From Yamagishiella unicocca (lineage: Eukaryota; Chlorophyta; Chlorophyceae; Chlamydomonadales; Volvocaceae): DNA of 64,000 nucleotides. Both the position numbers and the translations under genes were made by a program. The notes beneath the pieces are model-generated. The model had not been told where the DNA came from and made no database searches. It was given only the letters and a program-made list of their open reading frames with translations. Location: the NCBI GenBank assembly GCA_003116995.1, contig BDSL01000004.1, forward strand, positions 2,046,001 through 2,110,000. Direction: 5' to 3'. Of this stretch, positions 54,223 to 64,000 are shown piece by piece (within the stretch, counting starts at the first letter, position 1; each line of letters opens with the position of its first letter).

Positions 54223-57200
54223 GCCGACGCCAGCGAGGAGGGCAACGATGGAACACTTGCAGGCGGCCGGCAGCAGTTTCAGCAAAGCGGGGCACCGCCT
54301 CTGCCAGAACACCCGCTTTCACGGGCGTCCTCAGGCCAGCCGCTGCCGCTCGCTGCCGACATGGGGCACGCTGGCGCGCCTAGGGGCCGGGCCGGCAGTG
54401 TATCGCCACCGCCCCGGGCTCATCAACTTGTTCTCCGTCCCATTCTCAGGACGATAGAGGGCTCACCGCCCGCCCACCAGCATGTCCCGTCCTCGCTGCG
54501 TTTCGCCTCTGCTGGCAGCATGGATGCAGCCGTTTGGGGCCACGGCGAGCACGCACCGGGGCCACCACAGTCCGGTGGGAGTGCGGAGGCGTACGCCGCC
54601 GCATCCACGGCGCTGCGGGCGCTACAAGAGGAGGGCCGACGAAGAGTCGGCGCTGCACCCTACTTAGTGTCGCAATCTGTGCGGCCGACGCCCGAGGGAT
54701 CCCAAAGTCCCGGCACTCCAGAGGCGGCACCGCTGCTGGACCTGCACCAGCAGCTTGCGCTGCCGCTCGCCGCGACGGCCGCTGCCCTACCCCCCGGCGG
54801 CGCACTACAGCGAGGCGGATCCCGCGAGGCTGCGTGGTGGGCCCCGCAGCTGGGCAGCCACGGGGCTGGCGTTGGCTTGATGCCGCTGCCGCCGCCAGCT
54901 CAGCACGCACAGCTCCAGGAATTGCGCCAGGTGCAGCAGCAGCCACGGCAGTTGGCTGCATTGGGATCAGCAAGACGGCAACCTAGGGCAGCGGCGGACC
55001 AATCGGGCGACAGCCGCGATACTGCGGAAGGCGGTGTCCACGCGGGGAGCCCAGCTTCGCCGACTGCAATGCCGCCGGCTGCACTGCCAGCGGGGCCCAT
55101 TGAGGTTACGGTCGCGGTCCGCGTCGGGGCTGGCGGCGGGAGGCGACAGAGGGGCGGCGCAGGTCGGCACACTGAAGGAATTGTTCGAGCTGGCTACACA
55201 CGAGGCCCCGTCTGCGGTGTGTTCGACGTGCCCCGCTACCTGGCTGATCGTGATTGCATCCACCACAGCGGCCGCTGGATGTCCCGGTCAAACTTCGAGA
55301 GGGTACGTCGCGGCGTGGTTTCGGAGGCGCCCTGTAGTAGTAACTGTTACAGTGGGTTCCAGACCAGAAGGTAGAACCGTCGGGCACATCGCCTGTAAAT
55401 GGACTTGGACGGTCACGGTGTAGTCGTGTCAGCGCCGGCTCGTTGCGAAAACATGCCAAGTGCGCATTGCCTAGCGTGTTTGTACCTTTGGTGTGTTTGT
55501 ACTAATGTAGTTGCTCCTCTTTTGCGGTGTGAAATTTCACTCCGAAATCCCACGGAAAATGAAAGGTGTGTGCTGTCTGGTCGCCACCCACGCAAGGGGC
55601 CACCCGCTCTTAGTCGCTACTAGACGTCTCGCGTTTACCACGGCCAATTACGCACCAAATTGTTAAGGCCCTAGCATCCCTAACACCCCAATTGGGATCC
55701 TGATTGCCCTGATACAGGTTGGCGGGAGCAAGATGGCCAAATGGTACAAATCCATCCGCGTGCTGCCCGACTTGGAGACTTTGGGTGACTGGCTCGAGCG
55801 GCACAACATGCCGGTGACCAAAGGACCCGCCCGGCGGAGCAGCAAGCGGGCGGCTGACAGCGGCGACGAGCTGGGGCTGGTGCAAGATCCGGTGGCCTAC
55901 AGCCCTGACGTGGCGGACAGACTCGGTGGGGAGCCTATGGCCTTAGCGACGGTGCCGGTGGCACATGAGCCTCGGGATATACCGGAGCTGCTGGCCAACC
56001 GCGCGCCTCAGCAAGGCGGTGAAGACCGCGCGTTCATGCAGCGGCTCTTGAATACATTGCCGCAGGCGCAGCAGTTCATGCTGGCTCAGCCTGAGCAAGT
56101 AACCTTCTCCGGTCCTGCTGACAGCATGTGGGGGGTTAGGGGCATGACAACCGCACCCCTCAGCGAGGCTCCGGACTTTGGAGCGGGTGTGGCATATCCT
56201 CGGGTCCGGAGCACACCTGAGCCAAAGGCTGCTCGCGCCACTGGGATTGAAGCGGGTAGAGACGTGGGGCTCGAAGCGGGTAGAAGCGTGCCAACGCTTC
56301 GGTGGCGCTCCCTGCAGACGGATCTGAGCCACAGCGGCAGCGATGCGGCGCCGCTGCAGCCGGCGCCCCTCACGCCACCGATGCAGCTGACGCTGCAGTG
56401 GGCGGACCCTCAGCAGGATCCGCCAACACTAAGCCGCCACGACCGCGATCAGCGCCCAGCTCCTCGTCAGCGAGAGATGCGGCAGCTTCGGTTTTCTTAC
56501 GCAACCGGCGATGATGAGGGTGATGCCACGGAGGGGGAGATGGATGTGGACCCGGGTCCCCTACCTGACAGCAGACGTGGCGCTGCGTCGCATTCGCAGC
56601 AGCCTCTCCAGGGTCCACGCATCAGGCGTCTCCAACAGCTTGGGGCTGAGGGCTCTCGTACGGCACCTGGATCAGGAGAGCAGCAGGGTCGGTACGACGA
56701 GGATCAGGCAGCCTCGGCTGCGCATCAGCGACAAGAGTGGCGCCAACAGCGCGACGTTGCTCCGTCCCCCGGCTCGGTCCCCCTGCAGGGCTTCGCTGCT
56801 GCCGGTGGGCATGTGTCCCCGCGTGATGCGCCTATCCGTATGCAGCCTGAATTTTACACTGTCCAGGCACACTCGGGGCTGCAGTACTATCGAGCTGGCC
56901 CTGGGGCGGGTGGCGCTATGGGGGAAGCGAGAGCTCCTACGACAGCGCCTGACACTGCTTTCGAGCCCGGCGCTCGTCGTCAGCTGCGACAACGGCCACT
57001 GCCGGGCGTTGCTGACGAAGAGGCGTGGCGAGAAGCATACCAGCAGCTGCAGCAACGTGACCTGGCAACACTTGTGCCATTATCGCTGTCGTTGCAGCTG
57101 CAGCAGCAACAACAGCAGCAACAGCAGCAACAGCAGCAACAGCAGCAACAGCAGCAACAGCAGCAACAGCAGCAACAGCAGCGCCAGCAGCCGGATCTCC

Positions 57201-57472
57201 AGCAAAGCGAGGATTTTGACGAGCATGCTGTACGGCAGCAACGAGCGGTGCGCCGCCGCCGCCAACAGCAGCACAGCTTGGCGGAGGAAACTCAGCCGGG
57301 AGAACTCTCCCCAGGGCCTAGGGACGGGCTGCAGCTGCTACGGCCAGCCGGGCCGGCGCTTTACAGGTATACAGTTATGCCCAGCCAAGAAGGCGCAATG
57401 GACGGGCCACAGTCCACGTTGGAAAATGAAGAGGCACTGTCTCCTGGCCGGTCGCGAGGCTCAGCAGGCTAG
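54223..57472 (+). CDS. VARL/RegA-like SAND-domain protein, tandem copy 4
   Basis: Exons 54223-55302 (360 codons) and 55718-57472 (584 aa plus TAG), phase 0, 944 residues. Opens ADASEEGNDGTLAGGRQQ. Shares GGSREAAWWAPQLGSHGAG and PPPAQHAQLQE with gene 2. The VARL domain carries several substitutions otherwise conserved in copies 1-3: CGVFDVPRYLADRDCIHHSG, WMSRSNFER, then VGGSKMAKWYKSIRVLPDLE with TLG instead of PLG. The donor after NFER is GTACGT rather than GTGGGG, and the SAND intron holds a MITE-like insertion at 55334-55395. The second exon contains the tract shared with gene 3, then a CAA/CAG polyglutamine block and a divergent C-terminus lacking the EEAWE motif, ending SPGRSRGSAG. A DNA-binding regulator is inferred from family. 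Divergence could mean altered target or relaxed constraint. Confidence 0.85.
55334..55395 (+). mobile_element. MITE-like element in the SAND intron of VARL gene 4
   Basis: GTAGTAGTAACTGTTACAGT, GGGTTCCAGACCAGAAGGTA, GAACCGTCGGGCACATCGCC: nearly full consensus, truncated before CTGACACTG. It lies 32 bp inside the intron, and the other three genes lack it there. Confidence 0.7.
56299..57106 (+). repeat. Gene-conversion-like tract shared with VARL gene 3
   Basis: Counterpart of 46932-47744. Near-identical across about 0.8 kb including third-codon positions. Confidence 0.8.
57098..57185 (+). repeat. Polyglutamine (CAGCAACAG)n tract in VARL gene 4
   Basis: About 28 Gln encoded by a 9-bp unit of CAG, CAA and CAG, unlike the pure CAG of gene 3. 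Confidence 0.85.
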
Positions 57473-60400
57473 CCGACGGAGTGGAGGGCCAAGCCAAACA
57501 CCGCCCCGATGAGGGACGTAAGGAGGAACCCCGTGCTGGGTGGCTGGGGTTGGTTATTTGCATCATGTGCATCGAATTAGATTTATGTTGTTGCCCCGCC
57601 CACTGGCGTGCCAGGTTAAAGACCGAGTGACCTAATGCAGGGTCTCTCGAATCTTCCATCAACACTTTGCAGCCCGACTTCAAATTGTGGGCGTGCTAAG
57701 GTCCTTGCCATTGATGCCGCAGTACTACCACGGCCGCAAGTGTTCTCGTTGAATGTCTGTCACAACGTGACCAGGTCTCATGGGTTGACGCCTCCATAAG
57801 GGGCACTCTGCAAGGACGCGAGGATGTTGCATGTTACTGATTGCAAATGCAGTAGACTGAGAGGGCGATGCCGAGCTGCAGATAGGAGCCAGGGGCTGGC
57901 AAGAAGGATTGCGTCTTTTTTCATGTTCCACTTACTACGACACGCACGCTGAGTGTCGGTGATGGCTGGTGCCTTAACGCCCCCCAAAGCGTGAGATCGT
58001 GCAGGGGTGCATCCGTGTACTTGGTAACGTTGAGTTGGCCGTTTTTTTTCCATCGGCGCACGGTGTCGAGCTGCAGCCACTCGAGCAAGTAACCTTACTG
58101 TGCTGAAGGTTTGGAATGGCTTCGTTCGTTGCCGCAAGGGGTGAACACGAATTCGCCCAAAGCGTCGATACCGCCAGGTGTGCGTGGTGGTGAAGTTGCT
58201 GCGTCACCGCAATGACGCGCCATATCTCATTAATCGCATCTTTCCATGCTTGGTTTACGCGGCGCTCACTCATCGCCAGGTGTCGGGGATGCTTTTGGCT
58301 TTTGCTCACACCCTGACCCTGCACCCTTGCACTCAAACTCAATATCCCGTTGATATCCAAGTATTTCCTAAGTGCCGTCTGGGATATCAGTGTTATGTAA
58401 GGCACTGTCTGGCTGCAAGTTTTGCGCCTGGGTCATGCGTTCGCTAACGATGGAGGACAGGTAGGTAGAGGAACTCAGGTGTGCACAGGCCAGCTACGCT
58501 GGATAATGGACACCTCTGACGCCCTGCAAAGTTGGGTCCGCCTTTGGCCACAACTCCGTGCCAAGGTTCGATCCTGCGTGTGCACATGGCACTGACCGCA
58601 GCCAGCTCTTGCTTCAGCGACGCCGTGACAAGGAGCCTTCTTCATTTTCCTATCTATAAGGCAAGGTGCGCAGGCCCCGACGCGTGCTAAGCGCTTCTTA
58701 AGCCTCGGCGTGTGCGACGATCTTGTGTTCACTGCCAAGCGGTCACAATCTGGTACACGTTTTTTGCAGGCAGTCCTCACAATTAACATAAACATGCTTT
58801 TTGCAGGCCTGCAACCAGAGGCCTGGAGCTTTTGTCCCTTGCCAGGGTTACCTGAGGGCTCTGACCTCATGCGCTTAGCCGCGTCGGCATGTTACAACGC
58901 TCACAGGAGCTTTTATCCCATTATGTCCATGTATTGCATACATATTTTTACTTCCTAATGCTATCGAGTGTGCAGGGCAGCGCTGAGGTGCAAGATCCGT
59001 GGGCTTCGAGTTGAAAGACCACCACTGTGCACATTAACTGGACTGCATAAACCACAACTTAGTTTCGCCAGCGCTCCGTCGTAAATACGAGTCAAAAGTT
59101 ATTGTAAACCGTCTTAGGAGAGGGACATAATTACATCGGCTAGCGGAAACGTTCATCGAGTTGTGCGCTGTCTGGAAATGTGCGAAGCATTGTTATCTTG
59201 ATGCGCTCTGTCATGAAAGGAGGTGTTTACGCCTGATAAGAGGGAGGCGTACTTCATATATCTCGAATGCGGGCGTAAACGTGAGGACTCGGCTTCAAAA
59301 AGGAAATAACGCTCATGTGTGCCCACCTGCGCCCACCACAGCCCACCGTTGTAAGGGCCCCTCTCGCTACAAGGTTTTCCCTTAGAACGATATACGTTCG
59401 ATTTAGGCCTTATAACTTCATTAATTATGATGCACGCAAACCGGTTCTCTGGCTGCTCTAATGGCGGGCTTGACCAGCAATGCAAATGAACATGCTGCCG
59501 ACACTTCACCGGCGTGGAAATTACAGACCATTTACCCATATAATCGTCGTGCAATATTCGAGACGAAGAAACGCAGTCGGAAGGGTCGTACTTGAGCGAA
59601 CAGATGCGAGCCTTCGATCATCTTCGCGCATTGCTTTCGGTCCCTTAAAGTAAGCGATATCAGCATGGAACAATCCAATTCAGCTGCATGTAAAGCCTGC
59701 CAACCTCGGCGATCAGTTGCTCACCCCCGCAATAGCTCAGTCAATTGGCCTCGAGAGTAAAAGTTGAGTACGGCTTCCACAAAGAATTTGCGCAATGCAA
59801 TGCTTCACTGGCGTTGAGCCTGGGTTGCGGGTTTATTACGTTTTAAGATTGGAAAGTCATCGCTTGCTCCGTTACGATACCTAGGCTTCAGACAACGCGA
59901 ATACATATACAGGTTGTATACACTGCCTGCTTAGGTCTGAATATCAAACTAGAGAACGTCGAATTTAAACCGAAGGTCTCTTCGCGAATATGTGCTTGGA
60001 GCTATGTAGCGGTGAGCTGGTGACGCGGGTATAGGCGTTGCGCCTATGTCGCAAGTCGCTGCGTATACTGTGCACAAAACGCAAGCAAGTGGAGTCGTGT
60101 CCGACAGCAAACACATGGGGGCCGCACGAGGGGGCCCAAGTAGGCCGTGCACCAGCCTTGCACGTCGCATGATGGGAAAGACACATGAAGGCAAAATCCG
60201 GAAGGATCCAAAACTTGGAGGTTTTCTAAGCGCAGCGCAGAAAACCCCGCTGTTTTCGGGGTTAGCCTGTCCTCTCGTGCTGGCAATAATTATGATCAGA
60301 CCTTTCTTTGCAGGTTTTGGGTGGGGGGTTTTGAAGCGAGCCAAGCCTCAGGGAGCGGGGCGGCTGGGGCGCCTGGGGGGCCTTGTAACGGAATAGGGAC

Positions 60401-63400
60401 TTTGCTGAAAACCCAAACTAGTTGAAAACCAAAGTAAATGCCAGTAACGCATTGTAAGCATGCAGCCAAATTCTGTAGCGAGTACTGCAGTACTTCGGAC
60501 AATTATATTGGCACCGCGCACAAGGCTTCAGCTTGGGCAGTCACGCCCCACTGCCGTCTTTAGCTGCTTCCGACCCTGAAACTACGACTACTACCCATGA
60601 AACGGCTGTGCCGGTGCTAGGTCGTGACGGGGCAAGCTAGGTCGTGACGGGGCAAGCTAGAGAGTAAAGGGGCAAGCTAGGGGTTAAAAAGGGGCAAGCT
60701 AGGGAGTAAAAGGGGCAAGCTAGGGAGTAAAGGGGCAAGCTAGAGAGTAAAGGGGCAAACGGACGTTTCCCGGTAAGTCCCTGCCATGCTCACCTTAAGA
60801 AACGATGTCGACATGACACTACTCCTGGCCAGATGATCGAGTTTTTTAGCCGTGTAAATCGCATCCGTTAAATGTGTGGCCACGAAGGACGGTTTGAACT
60901 GCGGGCACGGTAACGGAGGTGTCAACCAACGTGACGGTGGCTCATGTTACATTACCCCGGCCTCAAGGCGACGGGACATCAGGATTTCTGCGGTTAGGAA
61001 CTTAGGATATCGTGTTGCCAGGCCGCAGTGGTACGGCGGGGGAAAAGGCACCTGCTTCGGAGCCGTGGGCAGCATGTGCGCCTGCGACCCTGCCATATTG
61101 TCTACCCGTTGAGGCACGATTCACGATGCACGATCCACAAATTAAACTGCCATATAACACTCACCAGCCACCGAGTAGGTACGCCCCATTGCAAGCAAGC
61201 TGCTCACCGGCGCCCGAAACCCCCACATTTGAATTGTCCGTTGCTCTGCATGGTCAGCAACCGCCACTCCTTCTTCCCCCAGTCCGTACCTGGCAGGTCA
61301 GGGTTGATCTGCTCTCCCGCATCAGCTCTGCATCCCGATGGCACCCACTGCTCCCCCTCTGAGCAGCTGGGGTCGCTGCTAGCTCGCGTTTATGCCTGCG
61401 GCAGTTGCCAGCACAGCTAAGCCGTCGCCCGTGGAATAACGGCAAGCTGCTGGACATACAGGGAAAACGTGGTCGGAGGAAAGAGGGCCAATGCGCTATG
61501 CCGCTCGTCATGCGGTGAACGCTGCCAGCCGACGCCAAGGACCAAGCAAGGAGAACTGATGCTTGTCTTGGGAAGGAACGTGCGTTGGTGGCTGTGTTAA
61601 GGTTAGCACTGGACATGCTGTTGTAACGGTTACAGTGGGTTATTAGCAAAATACGCTGTTCAGTTTGGGGCCCCATCAGCTCGCCACACGTCAGCGCAGT
61701 CAGCACCAGTCCCCAGCCCTCCGTTTAAGGCAACTTGCAATTACCCACCATGGCTCCCTGCCTCCTAGACTGCCTCCAAACCGAGTTATCAAGGCACCAT
61801 ACGCGTCCTCGTTTGCGCCCGGGCTTGTTCCTTTGGTCAGTAAGCTTGTCTGCATACCCGTACTCCAAGGTCACTTCCAATCCTGAAGCATGCTACCCAA
61901 AGCAGACTCACCATGAACCCATCCTTGCGCAGTCCACACTTTCTGCATGCGTACATGGTCTCCTTTGGTGTTGTTGATCTCGCGCTATCATACCCTCGCC
62001 GGATAGAGCTTACGGCCTGCTGCTGGCTTTGTTGTCCGTATCCGCAAACTGAAATTTTGGAACAACGCAAGCTTGTCATCTTGTGCTATCCGCATTCGGC
62101 ATTCCCGCTTTTCGTGGTCTCGCTGTACGGAGGCGTCGTTTCAATGCCTCAGACTCTTAGTTGTATGGGATTAGTTCCGTAGGGAATGCTCAGCAGAGTG
62201 TCAGAGGACTGTGCCTTCCAAGGGTTCCAACGTGAGCTTGACCGATGCTTTCGTGTTTGGATTTAGTTGCCGACCCGAACGCGCTCGGCGCAGCCGTCGC
62301 ATTCAAGCTGGCTCTGAAGATGTACGAAGATTGAACTTATTAATTTTATTGTCTTTCGTTTGGGCTGCCTGTATATATGTCTGCTCCGAGCAGTGCGACA
62401 GCTGGTAGAATAAGTTGTACCTCAAGGAACCGCAATTATGATACCGTATTACATAACACGGTAGCCATGAATCTGCAACACGTGGATGTTGAACGGACAT
62501 CTTGGGCATTGCAACTGCCCCGCACCCTCAGCGTGCACCACCTGACAGGTGGTTGTGGCCGCTGATCAGCCCCATCCTGACGCGAAGATCCTCATCGCGT
62601 GTTATGTGAAAGCGTGTCGAATCAAATGTTTATTGCTGCGAGGCCTTGCAAGATCGAACAGCGTTTGGCAGCATCCTACGCCTGTGGCATGTGGGTCAGC
62701 CTCTGCGATCTGTAAAGAAAGAGACCGTTGCATGCCATTTAGACACTATGGAAGGTACTAGGGTTTCAACCAAGCGAACTTAGCCATCACGATCTGGTAA
62801 CCACGGACAGGCGCATACGTCTTCTTGCGGATGCAGTATGAAACATACATTTTGGCGCCCTTCATCCTGTGCAAATTCCAAAGCAGAAAATGACAAAATA
62901 ATGCATGAAGCGTCCGTCTTTCAATCGTGTTCGGGCATAAGGTTCGCGTTCTACCTAATGGGCGCCAGGCATTGTTGAAACGCAGGTCCAAGCCAAATTA
63001 ATTAGAGAAATAATTCCCTATTGGAGTACGAGTGGAATGGAGACCCGCGCTAATGAGTTCACACGAAGCCGTGCGTCAAAATCACTAAATGGTATACGCA
63101 GTCAAGGCCCATTGAAGCAATTGTAACATAGTAATAGTAACAGCATCTTACGTATACGTCCATGCATGCACGATATCTTACACAATTTCGTGCGAGCTAG
63201 CTTAGCAATAGTCTGTCCTAGGCTTGTCTTGGCCAGCGCGATACAAATGGACACGAGCTTGCATAATGTTTTGCGCCATTGGAAATTATTCATTAACACC
63301 CTGTAGTTGATTGGATTTGGGCGTCTCCTCTAGCCGCCTTCGCTGTTTCCTTCGATGGGAAGACGATATCTTACTCAAGGACAACGCCTACAGAAAAATA

Positions 63401-64000
63401 GCTACATTGTACGTGATATCTTAATAATTTCCTACTAAACTGTTTCAGGGCTTCTGGGTATAGTAACACTGAACTCGCTCGAGCGAGGGACGACAACGAG
63501 CAAGGGACGACAACGATGGCACACTTCCGGAAAGCCGACAGCCGGTGCAGTGCAACAGCGGCGATATGTTGCAGAAACGACGACTCTTCCGCAGTACCTC
63601 CAGTGAACTGCCTGGGCTCGCCAGCGGCATCGCGCGAAGTTGTCACACGAGAGAGCTGAGGGACTTGGGGAGCGTGTGTTGAGCGTTGGGCCGTTACGTT
63701 CGGTTGCACAGTTCACCATCTGACAACGACGACTTAATGATGTCGGCTTGCGGGATGGAGGCGCCACGAAGGTAGGATCGGCGAGCTGCCAGGTAGAAGC
63801 TACGCAGTTCAGCTGCCGCGAACGCCGGTGTGCACGATATGTGTGTGCAATATCTGATAATGGAAGGTTCTCAGCTGGTCAATGGATACATGGCGATGAT
63901 AGACCTTACATTTCTCTTCCGCTAGGCCGGTCCGCAACCTAACGAAAGGGGCCTACTAGTTGCTCATCGGATGATGCCGAAGCAAACCGAAGAGCAAAAC
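57473..64000. other. Right-hand region without a supported gene
   Basis: About half GC with many short ORFs on both strands and no recognizable domain. It contains a 20-bp minisatellite (60617-60760), a MITE-like fragment at 61619-61640 (TTGTAACGGTTACAGTGGG) and, near 63740, an ATG-containing sequence weakly resembling the VARL upstream ORF. Confidence 0.5.
60617..60760 (+). repeat. 19-21-bp minisatellite
   Basis: About seven copies of GGGGCAAGCTAGGGAGTAAA with variants GGTCGTGAC and AGAGAGTAAA. Confidence 0.85.

Noticed and set aside
57974..58405. 143-aa minus-strand ORF after VARL gene 4
   Set aside because: No domain, no supporting splice structure, and other frames are equally open.
59725..59800. 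A-box-like AATAGCTCAGTCAATTGG resembling a tRNA D-arm
   Set aside because: No anticodon stem, no T-arm GGTTCGA at the right distance and no acceptor pairing; not a tRNA gene, at most a decayed tRNA-derived fragment.
60617..60760. Regular repeats suggestive of a CRISPR-like array
   Set aside because: Units are directly adjacent with no unique spacers; it is a minisatellite in a nuclear genome.

Overview
The window is nuclear DNA from a volvocine green alga of the Volvox/Pleodorina/Eudorina type. Evidence: GC-rich exons split by many short GT-AG introns, pyrimidine-rich acceptors, abundant CAG/GCC microsatellites, and four tandem genes with a SAND-type domain whose signature (FDVPRYLAGRDCIH ... 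KMAKWYRSIRVLPDLEPLG) fits the VARL (Volvocine Algal RegA-Like) family, the family of the somatic-cell regulator regA. Naming a species would need a database search. All convincing genes are on the + strand.

Layout. (1) 76-1292: last three exons of an auxin-efflux-carrier (AEC/PIN-like) membrane transporter, cut by the left edge. (2) 1293-5578: spacer with two strand-biased blocks. (3) 5579-25367: one large gene that I resolved into 36 exons whose reading-frame phases agree at every junction. It encodes about 2345 residues: a membrane N-terminus with an HELAH metalloprotease-like motif, a class-II glutamine amidotransferase domain whose presumed nucleophile Cys235 lies inside the chain, a low-complexity insert, a SIS (phosphosugar-binding) domain, a membrane pair and a long conserved C-terminus. 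Its introns carry large repeat arrays, including about 880 bp of (GCCGCT)n and about 390 bp of the telomere-like heptamer TTCAGGG. (4) 25368-28030: spacer. (5) about 28030-57472: four tandem, co-oriented VARL genes. Each has a long exon starting near 30146, 37918, 44976 and 54223 and ending inside the SAND domain, then a final long exon (31600-32868, 39305-41059, 46387-48162, 55718-57472). Each is preceded by a conserved 5' module: a GGTGGGCG element or hairpin, then a leader exon with its GT donor about 500 bp later, then a second exon ending ATGGAG|GTGCGA. (6) 57473-64000: no gene I can support.

The VARL array is a mosaic. Final exons of genes 3 and 4 share a nearly identical tract of about 0.8 kb inside diverged flanks, and genes 2 and 3 share other near-identical patches, one crossing an exon-intron boundary. 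This indicates gene conversion or unequal exchange. Genes 2 and 4 carry a 13-codon upstream ORF with its stop at the same codon, and in gene 3 the stop is lost. A short interspersed element with terminal inverted repeats (core CAGTGGGTTCCAGACC) is concentrated in the gene 4 leader intron and recurs across the window.

The VARL proteins are expected to be nuclear DNA-binding regulators. The large amidotransferase/SIS protein and the transporter are membrane proteins, and nothing in the sequence ties them functionally to the VARL array.
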